DNA of 64,000 bases from assembly GCF_022699665.1 (NCBI RefSeq), contig NZ_JALDNB010000002.1, positions 62,001-126,000 of the forward strand. The letters run 5' to 3'. Below the pieces are notes generated by a model that saw nothing but the letters and a program-made list of their open reading frames with translations, did not search any database and was not told where the DNA came from. The translations under genes and the position numbers were made by a program. Position 1 is the stretch's first letter, and the number at the start of each line of letters is the position of its first letter. Positions 33,928 through 42,692 of the stretch are shown here, one piece after another. Source of the DNA: Chryseobacterium aahli (GTDB lineage Bacteria > Bacteroidota > Bacteroidia > Flavobacteriales > Weeksellaceae).

Positions 33928-34521
33928 TCAGAAAAATATCTTTCTGTTTTGTATTTTGAGGATAGCATTTTTCTCCATATTTTTTGTGACTCTGATGACG
34001 GTTTCGACGCTTAATCCGGTGAGAGAAGCCAATTGCTGACGAGTATATGGAATTTGAAATGAATATTGCGACTGGTCCTGATGTTGATTTTTAAGGTAAT
34101 TCATCAACGTTTTGAGCTTATTTTCAGGACTTTGAAATGACATGCTTTGCATCATAATGTATTTGTAATACATATTTTCTGAAATGAAATTCAAAGTAGT
34201 TTCATATAAATCGGGATTTTGTTTTAAAAGCTGTAAATAATTATGTTTTGAAAGTCTGATTAATGTACAATCTTCGATGGCAATAGCATTTAAAGGATAA
34301 GGTTTTGTAGAAAATAGGGCAGTTGGCACCAGACTTCCACCTTTAGAAATAATACTCTGAATAAACTCTTTTCCTTGGTCGTTGAAGTTGTTTATTTTCA
34401 CTTTACCTTTTGTAATCTGAAAATAATAGGAAGGTGTGTCGCCTTCTGCAAAAATTATCTCGTTTGCTTTAAAATTTTTATATTCTGCACCATTAGAAAA
34501 CAGTAGATCTTCATTAATCAT
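33928..34521 (-). CDS. Crp/Fnr-family regulator, subfamily B (member 2)
   Basis: 197 residues, convergent with the SDR gene. Beta roll with NEIIFAEGDTPSYYFQITKGKVKINNFNDQGKEFIQSIISKGGSLVPTALF; HTH with YTRQQLASLTGLSVETVIRVTKNMEK. It is a paralogue of the 32500 gene; together they bracket the SDR gene. No Fe-S Cys cluster. An FNR-like box lies 162 bases upstream, with the same half-site as the box before the other member. Confidence 0.88.
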   Translation of the reverse strand: MINEDLLFSNGAEYKNFKANEIIFAEGDTPSYYFQITKGKVKINNFNDQGKEFIQSIISKGGSLVPTALFSTKPYPLNAIAIEDCTLIRLSKHNYLQLLKQNPDLYETTLNFISENMYYKYIMMQSMSFQSPENKLKTLMNYLKNQHQDQSQYSFQIPYTRQQLASLTGLSVETVIRVTKNMEKNAILKIQNRKIFF

Positions 34522-34682
34522 AAATTGATTTAAAACACTAATTATTATTCCTTGTATTTACTTTAAATAGGGATGTTTTAATAAAATGTAAAGAAAAAAT
34601 AATTTTTATTAATAGTGAATTAATATGCTACCACACAGATACCACATAGTTTTTGATTCGAGTTTAATTTAATTTTGACATC

Positions 34683-34696
34683 TTGATTTCAATCAT
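34683..34696. promoter_or_regulatory. FNR/Crp-like box upstream of the second Crp/Fnr gene
   Basis: TTGAT-TTCA-ATCAT, differing from an ideal FNR site by one base. It lies in the 34522-34822 gap, which otherwise holds no gene; it may serve the Crp/Fnr gene to the left or the HTH gene to the right. Confidence 0.5.
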
Positions 34697-34822
34697 AAAA
34701 AGTCAACAGTATAATCTAATATATTTGATGATAATTAATCATTTGATGGTAGAAATATATCTGAAAACTTATTATTAAATAGATGTAATACTTTGAAATG
34801 AAAAAAAATATAATTGAGAAAT

Positions 34823-35125
34823 ATGATGAAAAATTTGGCAGAAGAGGAAATTATAAGACTTGCTAAAGACAACTCACCGCGCCTTTTGAGTAAATTCAAA
34901 ACTTCAAATCCGGATTTTTTTGAAAAACTGGCAGCAATACAAACCAATCTCCAAAATTCGGAGCTGATATTTTGTATATATCTGAAATTGAATCTAACGA
35001 CAAAAGAAATTGCGACCTACACTTATGTAACCCCGAAAGCAATACAAAACAGAAAAAACAGAATCAGAAAAAAACTGAATATCTCTTCATCAGTCGATAT
35101 CTACAAATGGTTTGATGAATTGTAG
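34823..35125 (+). CDS. Stand-alone LuxR-type HTH protein
   Basis: 100 residues from ATG 34823 (a TTG three codons up is less likely). The N-terminal 50 residues (NPDFFEKLAAIQTNLQNSELIFC) plus LNLTTKEIATYTYVTPKAIQNRKNRIRKKLNI look like the linker and C-terminal HTH that normally end much larger Bacteroidetes sensor proteins (about 500 residues, with TPR or triple-tyrosine domains). Here there is no sensor part, so it is either a small independent regulator or the leftover of a decayed sensor gene. Upstream bases in this frame are closed by a stop at once, so no larger gene is present. Confidence 0.55.
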   Translation: MMKNLAEEEIIRLAKDNSPRLLSKFKTSNPDFFEKLAAIQTNLQNSELIFCIYLKLNLTTKEIATYTYVTPKAIQNRKNRIRKKLNISSSVDIYKWFDEL

Positions 35126-35131
35126 TTTCAT

Positions 35132-35776
35132 CTAAATCTCATAAATTTCAGAATCTGTAAAAACAAAATACATTCCTTTTTTAGGGATGTTTTTTGTATC
35201 CAGACCTGTGAATTCGCTGAAAGCAGGTAACAATAATTGTTTAGAAGTCACAGCAAAACAGGGCAGTTTTATCCTTTTAACAGATGAATTAATAACAAAT
35301 CCCGGATGGATGTGCCCTGTGATTTGAAATTTAGAATTAGATTTATGAAAATCGTGAACGAATAAAATATCATTAATTTCCAATGAATCTGCTTTAAAAT
35401 CTAAACACAATTTTTTCTCTAAAGTTTTCGAAATTCTGTCGTGATTACCTTCTACCAAACAGAATTTGATATCCGAATATTGATTTTTCCATTCACAGAA
35501 TATATCAACATCAGAATTATTTCCTGCGTGCAATAAATCTCCAACAATAATAAATTTCTCTGGCTGAAAATTTTCTATTAAGATAGATAAACGTTCCAAA
35601 TCATTTTTCATAATATGATTTGCCAAAGCAATTCCATTTTTACGAAAATGTGCGGTTTTTCCGATGTGTAAATCTGAAAAAATTAAGGACTTTTCCTTTT
35701 CCCAATACAAAGCTCTTTGATTAGTTAAAGTGAAAATTTCGTTTTGAATTGTTATGATTTTGGTCGCTATATTCAT
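35132..35776 (-). CDS. pdeM: Ligase-associated DNA damage response endonuclease PdeM (metallophosphoesterase)
   Basis: 214 residues. Calcineurin-type metal motifs: SDLHIGKTAHF (D-x-H), VGDLLHAG (GD-x-x-H), EGNHDR (GNHD), VHDFHKSN and TGHIHPGFV (GH-x-H). PdeM acts with a ligase-linked helicase, ATP-dependent ligase and exonuclease in DNA repair. It is the last gene of the leftward four-gene module and lies 38 bases from the helicase stop. The fourth gene of the module starts at 41259. Confidence 0.88.
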   Translation of the reverse strand: MNIATKIITIQNEIFTLTNQRALYWEKEKSLIFSDLHIGKTAHFRKNGIALANHIMKNDLERLSILIENFQPEKFIIVGDLLHAGNNSDVDIFCEWKNQYSDIKFCLVEGNHDRISKTLEKKLCLDFKADSLEINDILFVHDFHKSNSKFQITGHIHPGFVINSSVKRIKLPCFAVTSKQLLLPAFSEFTGLDTKNIPKKGMYFVFTDSEIYEI

Positions 35777-35814
35777 AGTAAAGTTGGAAGATGAAGGCTC
35801 GAAGATGGAAGTTT

Positions 35815-38271
35815 TTATTCGTCTTTAATATTTCTTCCTGATTGTTTAATTAATTTCTGAATTCTTGCATCCAGATTTTCACTTGTTAAAGTCTGTCGCA
35901 AACTGTCAACCTTAATCGGGAAACTCAAAGGTGTAAATTTATTGGAATATTTTAAAATAAACTTCGATTTCTCAATTCGTTTAAAAGCTTCTACCAATCT
36001 CTGTTCCTGCAATTGCATATTAAAAACCTCGGTGTACGCCTGTCTTACGAGAAAATGATTCGGGTCATAATCTTCCAACACTTTGAAAATCAAACCAGCT
36101 GAACTCTGCAAAGCTTTATTCGAACGTTGTTGTCCCGGAAAATTCTGAACAACCATTCCGGAAATTACCGCAATATCCCTAAATTTACGCCTAGCCATTT
36201 CCGCGGAATTGATACTAGAAATCACATCAACCATCAGATTATCTCTGGTCAGAATCTTATCTAAATTATCTTCAGTCAGAGGAATTTCTTTGTCGCTGAA
36301 CAATTCAAAACCATAATCATTCATCGCCATCGAAAAGGAAATCGGAGCTAATTTTGAAATTCGATAAGCAATCAATGCAGCCATCACTTCGTGCACCAAA
36401 CGCCCTTCAAAAGGATACATAAACAAATGATAACCTTCACGGTTTTTAATTAATTCAACTAAAAATTCATCCTTTTTCGGAATGTGCGAGCGCTTTTCCT
36501 GATTGGCTAAAAGCGGATGCAGAAATTTCAGTTCCTTCTCAGAAGCTTTCGGATTCAATGCTCCTGATAGTTTTTCTCGTAAAAAATGACCCAAATTTGA
36601 ACTTAAAGGCAATCGTCCACCCAAATAACTCGGAGCCTGTGCTTTTCCTTTGGAAGCCCGAACGAAAACGGTCATATCTTTAATCATCGCCACTTCCAGA
36701 ACCCGACCCGCCAAGATAAATTTCTCTTCTTTCTTCAGTCTCGAAATAAAATATTCCTCAACCATCCCGATATAACCACCGGAAATAAATTTCACTTTTA
36801 GCATCGCATCGCTAACGATGGCGCCCATATTCATTCGATGGAGCATTGCAATTTTTCTGGAAGTCACTTTGTGCAAACCATCTTCCATCACGACAACTTT
36901 GTGATATTCTTCGTAGCTTTTTAAAGCACTTCCGCCAATCGTGAGAAAATCAATCATCGCTTTCCATTCTTCATCCCTGATTTCCTGAAACGTGTAGACT
37001 TTTTTAATTCTTTCATAAACTTCGTTGGGGAAAAATCCGTCGCCAACTGCTAAAGTCATCAGAAACTGAACCAAAACATCGAAACACAGAACTACCGGCT
37101 CACGAGGTTCAATAACTTTCTGTTTAACGGCTTCCTTTAAGGCAGCAACTTCAATCAGTTCTAATGAATGCGTGGGAACACAGAATATTTTCGAAGTCTC
37201 AAAAGGAGAGTGGCCACTTCGTCCCGCACGCTGCAAAAATCTCGCAACACCTTTCGCAGAACCAATTTGAATGACGGTATCCACAGGTTTAAAATCAATT
37301 CCCAAATCCAAAGATGAAGTTGAAACGACAGCTTTCAGTTTTCCTGAACTTAAATTTTCCTCAATCCAGATTCTCAGATGCGCATCAATTGAACTGTGAT
37401 GAATCGCAATTTGTCCGGCAAAATCTGGATAAGCATTCAGCAAAAGCTGATACCACATTTCACTCTGACTTCGGGTATTCGTAAAAACAATGGTCGATTT
37501 GGATTCTAAAATAATAGGAACGACTTTATCAGCCAATTTTTGTCCGAGATGCCCAGCCCAAGGCAAAAGTTCAACTTCATCCGGAAAAACAGAAATGATG
37601 TCGATTTTCTTAAGTTCTTTAGCTGTAATTTTTGTTTTCTTAATGTCATAAGGAATCAAAACATCCTGCGCTTCATCAAGGTTTCCGATGGTCGCTGTAA
37701 TTCCCCAGATTTTAAGTTTCCGAACATAATAGAAGAGCTGTGAAATTCCTAATTCAACCATCACACCACGTTTAGAACCCAGCAATTCGTGCCATTCATC
37801 CACCGCAACACAGTGCATACTGTTAAAGAATCGCTGATGATTTTTCTGAGCCAAAAGCAAGTGCAGACTTTCTGGGGTTACGACCAGAATTTCAGGCATA
37901 TTTTTTACCTGTTGCTGACGGACTTTCGGGTCGGTGTCGCCGTTTCTTACACCAACCGCCCAATCCAAGCCAATCTCGTCAATCGCTTCCTGCATTGCTT
38001 TGGCAATATCTTTGGAAAGCGAACGAAGTGGCGTTATCCAAATCATTTTCAGCCCTTTTTTATACTTATCAGGATTCGTAAGAAAGTCTGAAACCAAAGC
38101 TAAAAATACCGAGAATGTTTTCCCAAATCCAGTCGGAGCTACCACCATTCCGCTGTAGCCACTGCCAAATTTCTTCCAGGTATCAACCTGAAATTTAAAT
38201 GGAGAATTACCTTTTTCCATCATCCAGTTTTGAATGATTTTAAAGCCTTCGGTATTTTCGTAGTTGCTCAA
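35815..38271 (-). CDS. Ligase-associated DNA damage response DEXH-box helicase (Lhr-like)
   Basis: 818 residues. RecA-like motor: APTGFGKTF (Walker A), TPESLHLLLAQK, VDEWHELLGSKRG (Walker B DEWH), GITATIG (motif III), IQIGSAKGVARFLQRAGRSGHS (motif VI). The C-terminal half has the winged-helix and Lhr-type domain. Lhr-like 3'-5' helicases in this module work with the ATP-dependent ligase in repair of DNA damage. The reading frame is intact, and it is separated from the ligase gene by a 193-base gap that contains a palindromic repeat, unlike the tight spacing to pdeM. Confidence 0.92.
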   Translation of the reverse strand: MSNYENTEGFKIIQNWMMEKGNSPFKFQVDTWKKFGSGYSGMVVAPTGFGKTFSVFLALVSDFLTNPDKYKKGLKMIWITPLRSLSKDIAKAMQEAIDEIGLDWAVGVRNGDTDPKVRQQQVKNMPEILVVTPESLHLLLAQKNHQRFFNSMHCVAVDEWHELLGSKRGVMVELGISQLFYYVRKLKIWGITATIGNLDEAQDVLIPYDIKKTKITAKELKKIDIISVFPDEVELLPWAGHLGQKLADKVVPIILESKSTIVFTNTRSQSEMWYQLLLNAYPDFAGQIAIHHSSIDAHLRIWIEENLSSGKLKAVVSTSSLDLGIDFKPVDTVIQIGSAKGVARFLQRAGRSGHSPFETSKIFCVPTHSLELIEVAALKEAVKQKVIEPREPVVLCFDVLVQFLMTLAVGDGFFPNEVYERIKKVYTFQEIRDEEWKAMIDFLTIGGSALKSYEEYHKVVVMEDGLHKVTSRKIAMLHRMNMGAIVSDAMLKVKFISGGYIGMVEEYFISRLKKEEKFILAGRVLEVAMIKDMTVFVRASKGKAQAPSYLGGRLPLSSNLGHFLREKLSGALNPKASEKELKFLHPLLANQEKRSHIPKKDEFLVELIKNREGYHLFMYPFEGRLVHEVMAALIAYRISKLAPISFSMAMNDYGFELFSDKEIPLTEDNLDKILTRDNLMVDVISSINSAEMARRKFRDIAVISGMVVQNFPGQQRSNKALQSSAGLIFKVLEDYDPNHFLVRQAYTEVFNMQLQEQRLVEAFKRIEKSKFILKYSNKFTPLSFPIKVDSLRQTLTSENLDARIQKLIKQSGRNIKDE

Positions 38272-38289
38272 ATTCTGTTAATTATATAT

Positions 38290-38462
38290 TTAAACGCAAA
38301 GAGCGCAAAGATTTTTTGACATTCTTGTGCATATTTTTTGTTCGCAAAGGCACTTCGTTCAGTAAAAGATAGCACTGTCCAGTGGCTGAGTGAAACGCCT
38401 TTGCGAACGGAAAAATATTTTCAAAAATTTTAAAAGAGACCTTGCGACCATTGCGTTTAAAA
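38290..38462. repeat. Nested palindromic repeat in the ligase-helicase gap
   Basis: Outer arms TTTAAACGCAAAGAGCGCAAAG region and CCTTGCGACCATTGCGTTTAAA region pair at 18 of 22 positions; inner arms GTTCGCAAAGGC (38340-) and GCCTTTGCGAAC (to 38407) pair perfectly. It fills the whole gap between helicase and ligase genes inside the repair operon. Confidence 0.75.
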
Positions 38463-38464
38463 CT

Positions 38465-40045
38465 TTACTGTATCAGTTTCTTAATCTCTTCAATATCATC
38501 AATATCATTCACGGTTTTATCTTTCCGCCATCTTAAAATCCTTGGGAAACGCAATGCAACGCCGCTTTTATGACGATTGCTAAAACCAATTCCTTCAAAC
38601 GCAATTTCGAAAACCAATTCAGCTTTCACAGTACGAACAGGACCGAATTTTTCAATTGCATTTTTATTCACAAACTTGCTGACTTCCATAATTTCTTTGT
38701 CGGTCAGTCCAGAATATGCTTTGGCAATGGTGACCAATTTGTCGCCACTTTTCACGGCAAAACTGTAATCGGTGTAGTAAGCGCTTCGTCGTCCGCTACC
38801 TTTTTGAGCATAAATCAAGACGGCATCAATCGTTAACGGACTAATTTTCCATTTCCACCAATCGCCTTTTTTTCGTCCGGAATGATAATGCGAATTTTTC
38901 TGTTTCAACATCAAACCCTCGCTGTTGATTTCCCTTGAATTTTCTCTGATTAAATCTAATTTACTCCAATCTTCAAAATCAATAGCCTGAGAAATTTTGA
39001 TATTTTCCGGAGTTTCATTTAATAATAATTCCTCCAACATTGCTCTTCTGGCAGAGATGGGTTTTTCCCGCAAATCATTTCCTTCGAGTTCCAAAATATC
39101 GTATGCAAAAACCTCAATCGGAATTTCAGCAAGCATTTTTTTAGTTAAAGTTTTGCGGTTTAATCGCTTTTGTAATTCATTGAAATTTAAAACATTGCCT
39201 TCTTTTACCGCAAGTATTTCGCCATCAATCACAAAGTTGCCTTTCATTGCTTTTACGGTCTCGGCAATTTCGGGAAACTGTTCCGTTACCAGCTCTTCAC
39301 CACGTGACCAGATGAAAACTTCGTCGTTCCTTCTGATGATTTGTCCACGGATTCCGTCCCACTTATATTCGATGAGCCATTCTTCGGGTTTTCCTAAATC
39401 TTCCAGCTCTTTTTCCAGAGGGTAAGCCAAACAAAAAGGGTAGGGTTTTGAGTTGTCAGGATTTATATTTTCAGCAGAAATCAGTTCCTGAAATGAAACT
39501 TCATCAGGTTGCCATTTTCCCATCAAACTATGCATCAAAGTGCTTGCTTCTTGTCCGGAAAATTTTGTGAGGGAATTAATCAAAATCTTTGAGGAAACCC
39601 CAATTCTAAAACTTCCACCCAGTAATTTATTGAAAATCAATCGTTCGGTATAATCCAAACCGTTCCACGAATTAAGAACAAATTCTTTTTTCTCAGCTTC
39701 AGTTTTCGTTTTCAGTCCGATTATTTCCGTCATCCATTCGGATAAGGTTTTTTCGATTTTTTCGTTGGGAGGAGGAAGAATCAAGGATATCGTTTCACCC
39801 AAATCGCCGACTGAAGAATAGCTTTCCTGAAAAAGCCAGAACGGCAATTGGGTAATCTCCAACGCCCATTCTTTCATATAGTTGGTGTTCACATTTCGCT
39901 TGGGTCTTTTCCCCGTAAATAGGGCGATAAACCACAATTTATCATCATCAGGTGCACGCTCAAGATAATCGATAATGGCATCGATTTTAGCATTGGTTTT
40001 ATTCGTGCTTTCCAAAGCGTTGATGAGTTCTGCGAAATTTTTCAT
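38465..40045 (-). CDS. ATP-dependent DNA ligase
   Basis: 526 residues. Order: an N-terminal DNA-binding domain (about 1-200), the nucleotidyltransferase domain with the adenylated Lys in IEYKWDGIRGQ (motif I, KxDG), IDGEILAV (motif III), SEGLMLKQKNS (motif IV) and WWKWKISPLTIDAVLI (motif V), then the OB fold. Bacterial ATP-dependent ligases of this type belong to the ligase-associated repair module, separate from the essential NAD-dependent LigA. It is second in the leftward transcript after the exonuclease. Confidence 0.93.
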   Translation of the reverse strand: MKNFAELINALESTNKTNAKIDAIIDYLERAPDDDKLWFIALFTGKRPKRNVNTNYMKEWALEITQLPFWLFQESYSSVGDLGETISLILPPPNEKIEKTLSEWMTEIIGLKTKTEAEKKEFVLNSWNGLDYTERLIFNKLLGGSFRIGVSSKILINSLTKFSGQEASTLMHSLMGKWQPDEVSFQELISAENINPDNSKPYPFCLAYPLEKELEDLGKPEEWLIEYKWDGIRGQIIRRNDEVFIWSRGEELVTEQFPEIAETVKAMKGNFVIDGEILAVKEGNVLNFNELQKRLNRKTLTKKMLAEIPIEVFAYDILELEGNDLREKPISARRAMLEELLLNETPENIKISQAIDFEDWSKLDLIRENSREINSEGLMLKQKNSHYHSGRKKGDWWKWKISPLTIDAVLIYAQKGSGRRSAYYTDYSFAVKSGDKLVTIAKAYSGLTDKEIMEVSKFVNKNAIEKFGPVRTVKAELVFEIAFEGIGFSNRHKSGVALRFPRILRWRKDKTVNDIDDIEEIKKLIQ

Positions 40046-40132
40046 TTCTTAATTTTCTTTAATTTGGAAAACATTCACATTTATTGAATGTTTTTATTTT
40101 TGGCTGGGCTACGTTTTAAATATAACATGGCA

Positions 40133-40195
40133 CTCCTACGGAGCTCAGACTTCTCACATTACTTTCTTTCTACAAACATTCCGCTCCTACGGAGC
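40133..40195. repeat. Two copies of a CTCCTACGGAG palindrome
   Basis: CTCCTACGGAG at 40133-40143 and GCTCCTACGGAGC at 40183-40195 each form a short hairpin (stem CTCC/GGAG). They sit in the ligase-exonuclease gap (40046-40206), the second repeat-filled gap in this module. I recall such elements as dispersed in Flavobacteriia, but a copy count is needed. Confidence 0.65.
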
Positions 40196-40206
40196 TTCCC
40201 AAACCT

Positions 40207-41259
40207 TTAAGGTTTATTCAGCTTTGATTCTTCTTCTTCTTTTTTATCTAATACAACTTCTTTTTCAGTCACTTCTTCGTCATCATCGCCATACAAAGTT
40301 TCCACAACATCAGATTTAATTCCGATTTCATTTAAATATTTAGAAAAAACCTCAGTTTGTCCGTGTGTTACGTGAACGATTTCTGCTTCTGTCGCTTTGA
40401 TAGCCTGTAACAGACCCTTCCAATCGGCGTGATCGCTCATTGGAAAACCGGCATCCATACTTCGCCATCTTCTTGCACCGCGAACCTGCATCCAACCGGA
40501 ACAAATCGCTGTTGCCGCATCAGGAATTTTCTTGATGACATTGCTGTCCAACAAAGCGGGCGGAACGATGACGATGTCGCCGGCAACGTGTTTGATACTT
40601 TCTCTAAAATCGGGAACTTTATAATCGGGCAGCACAATTCCTACTTCTTCAAAAGCTTTGTTTAATTTGCCAATCGAGTAGTGAACGTGGATTTTTCCCA
40701 TTCCTTCAACGGCTTTCATTATCCTTTGAGCTTTACCCAAAGAATAACCGATGAAAACAGACGTTTTTTGATTTTCCTGATTTCTTAAAACCCAGTTCTG
40801 AAGTCTTTTATTTAAATCCGAAACTTCGAGCCAGTTGTAAATGGGAAGTCCGAACGTACTTTCAGTCACAAATTCATTGCATCTTACCAATTCAAAAGGC
40901 GTGCTCAAACCATCATCCTGAACTTTATAATCTCCGGAAACTACGCTCACATAACCTTTGTATTCTAGACGAATCTGTGCCGAGCCAATAATATGACCTG
41001 CGGGATGCATTGAAAGTTTGACACCATTAATGTCTAACACTTCGCCGTACTGCAAAGTCTGACATTCGATATCCGGAGAAATTCTTTGATGTAAAATAGG
41101 TTTTGTGAAGTGATGGCAAAGATATTTTTTCATTCCCCAACGGGCGTGATCTGCGTGACCGTGGGTGATGACCGCATAATCTACAGGTCGCCAAGGGTCA
41201 ATATAAAATTTCCCCTGCGGACAATAAATACCTTTGTTTGTGAATGTGATGAGTTTCAA
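40207..41259 (-). CDS. Ligase-associated DNA damage response exonuclease (MBL fold)
   Basis: 350 residues. Metallo-beta-lactamase motif HGHADHARWG (HxHxDH), AGHIIGSAQI, SGDYKVQDD and PMSDHADWKGLLQ (DH-type metal ligands), then VTHGQTE near the end. This SNM1-like (beta-CASP-like) layout is the family of exonucleases tied to the ATP-dependent ligase. The protein ends in a Glu/Lys-rich tail (DKKEEEESKLNKP). It opens the four-gene repair operon. Confidence 0.9.
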   Translation of the reverse strand: MKLITFTNKGIYCPQGKFYIDPWRPVDYAVITHGHADHARWGMKKYLCHHFTKPILHQRISPDIECQTLQYGEVLDINGVKLSMHPAGHIIGSAQIRLEYKGYVSVVSGDYKVQDDGLSTPFELVRCNEFVTESTFGLPIYNWLEVSDLNKRLQNWVLRNQENQKTSVFIGYSLGKAQRIMKAVEGMGKIHVHYSIGKLNKAFEEVGIVLPDYKVPDFRESIKHVAGDIVIVPPALLDSNVIKKIPDAATAICSGWMQVRGARRWRSMDAGFPMSDHADWKGLLQAIKATEAEIVHVTHGQTEVFSKYLNEIGIKSDVVETLYGDDDEEVTEKEVVLDKKEEEESKLNKP

Positions 41260-41343
41260 GAGTGTGTTTGGTTTGGAATTTACTATTCAAAAAGCTAACC
41301 AAATGTTAAAACTTATCATAAATTTGTCTTGTAAAATTTTTCA

Positions 41344-41952
41344 ATGAAAGAAAACCTGCTTCAAGCTTCTTCAGAGCCTTTACTAAATTATTTTAATAAT
41401 ATAATTCCTTTGAATGCGGAAGAAACTCAACTTGTGACAGAATTTTTTAAATCGAGACTTTACAGGAAAAAACAATATGTTTTGCAGGAAAATGATGTCT
41501 GTAATCAATTCAATTTTGTTGTTCGTGGCTGTTTGAGAATGTATAAAATTGATGAAAAAGGAAATACACATATCCTTCAATTTGCTTCAGAAAACTGGTG
41601 GTTGAGTGATATTGGAAGTTTTCATCAGAAAAAACCTTCAGAATTGTGCATCGATGCGTTGGAAGATACGATGATTCTTCAGATTAGCTATGAAAATTTA
41701 ATCAGGCTATATATTTCTGCTCCAAAATTTGACAGAATTTTCAGGGTTTTAATTGAAGACAGTTTTGTCACACTTCAAAATAGATTGCTTCAAAACATAA
41801 GTTCGACAGCCGAAGACCGGTATCTTTCTTTTCTGGAAACCTATTCTCATCTTTCCAACCGGCTTTCACAAACGCAGATTGCTTCATTTTTGGGTATTAC
41901 ACCCGAATTTTTAAGCAAGCTAAAAGCTAAACTTCTTAAAGAAAAATCTTAA
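41344..41952 (+). CDS. Crp/Fnr-family regulator
   Basis: 202 residues. The beta roll (KQYVLQENDVCNQFNFVVRGCLRMYKIDEKGNTHILQFASENWW) is followed by the HTH (RLSQTQIASFLGITPEFLSKLKAKLL). It belongs with the 30707 and 46499 genes (FAxENWW pattern, LGITPE HTH). It is divergent from the repair operon by 84 bases and lies 89 bases before the NAD(P)-binding oxidoreductase, so control of the latter is plausible. Confidence 0.88.
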   Translation: MKENLLQASSEPLLNYFNNIIPLNAEETQLVTEFFKSRLYRKKQYVLQENDVCNQFNFVVRGCLRMYKIDEKGNTHILQFASENWWLSDIGSFHQKKPSELCIDALEDTMILQISYENLIRLYISAPKFDRIFRVLIEDSFVTLQNRLLQNISSTAEDRYLSFLETYSHLSNRLSQTQIASFLGITPEFLSKLKAKLLKEKS

Positions 41953-42041
41953 TCTAGATTAAGTCTATTTCTTAATTTAGTTCATTGGAAAAAGCCTCCT
42001 TTCTGATGGAAATTTGCATTATAATTTTAAAAGAAATAATA

Positions 42042-42692
42042 ATGACAACAACATCAAAAGTAGCCGTAATCGGCTTAGGAAATATCGGACAGGCAGTTGC
42101 CGGAAATCTTGCAAAATCACAAAGAGAATTTTTCGTTGCCGACAGAAACCTTGAAAAAGCAAAAGAATTATCTGCAAAATGGGGAAATAATGTTCTTCCG
42201 AGTGATATTCCGAATGCTGTAAAAAATGCACAAATTTTAGTTTTATCAATTCCTTTTGAAGCGATTGAAGGATTTTTAAAAGAATATTCAAAAGATTTAG
42301 AAGGAAAAATTATTGTTGACCCTTCTAATCCAATTGCTCCAGATGAAAATGGAGGTTTCAAAAAAATCATTGGCGAAAATGAATCTGCCGGAGAAATCAA
42401 TTCGAAATTTTTACCTGAAAATGCAAAGTTAGTTAAGGCTTTAGGAACTCTTGGTGCTTCCTCTTTATCAGAATCTGCTTATCAAAATCCGGAGAAATTA
42501 GTTTTATTTTATGCTACAGATGATGAAAGTATCAATCCTGAAGTTGAAGGTTTAATTAATGATAGTGGATTTGAACCTTTAAGAATCGGAGGTATTAATC
42601 AATCAATCAGAATTGAAGTTTTTGGAGACCTTCACGAGTTCGGAGCGTTGGGAAAACCAGTTACATTAACCGAAGCAAAAGGAAAAATATAA
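42042..42692 (+). CDS. NADP oxidoreductase, F420-dependent family (Rossmann)
   Basis: 216 residues from ATG 42042 (MTTTSKVAVIGLGNIGQAVAGNL). An in-frame start 57 bases upstream would add unrelated residues. The dinucleotide-binding GLGNIGQ is followed by ADRNLEKAKELSAKWG and VLSIPFEAIEGFLKEY, as in the coenzyme F420-dependent NADP reductase family, whose bacterial members usually use other cofactors. Overlap with the next gene is one base (TAATG). Confidence 0.8.
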   Translation: MTTTSKVAVIGLGNIGQAVAGNLAKSQREFFVADRNLEKAKELSAKWGNNVLPSDIPNAVKNAQILVLSIPFEAIEGFLKEYSKDLEGKIIVDPSNPIAPDENGGFKKIIGENESAGEINSKFLPENAKLVKALGTLGASSLSESAYQNPEKLVLFYATDDESINPEVEGLINDSGFEPLRIGGINQSIRIEVFGDLHEFGALGKPVTLTEAKGKI

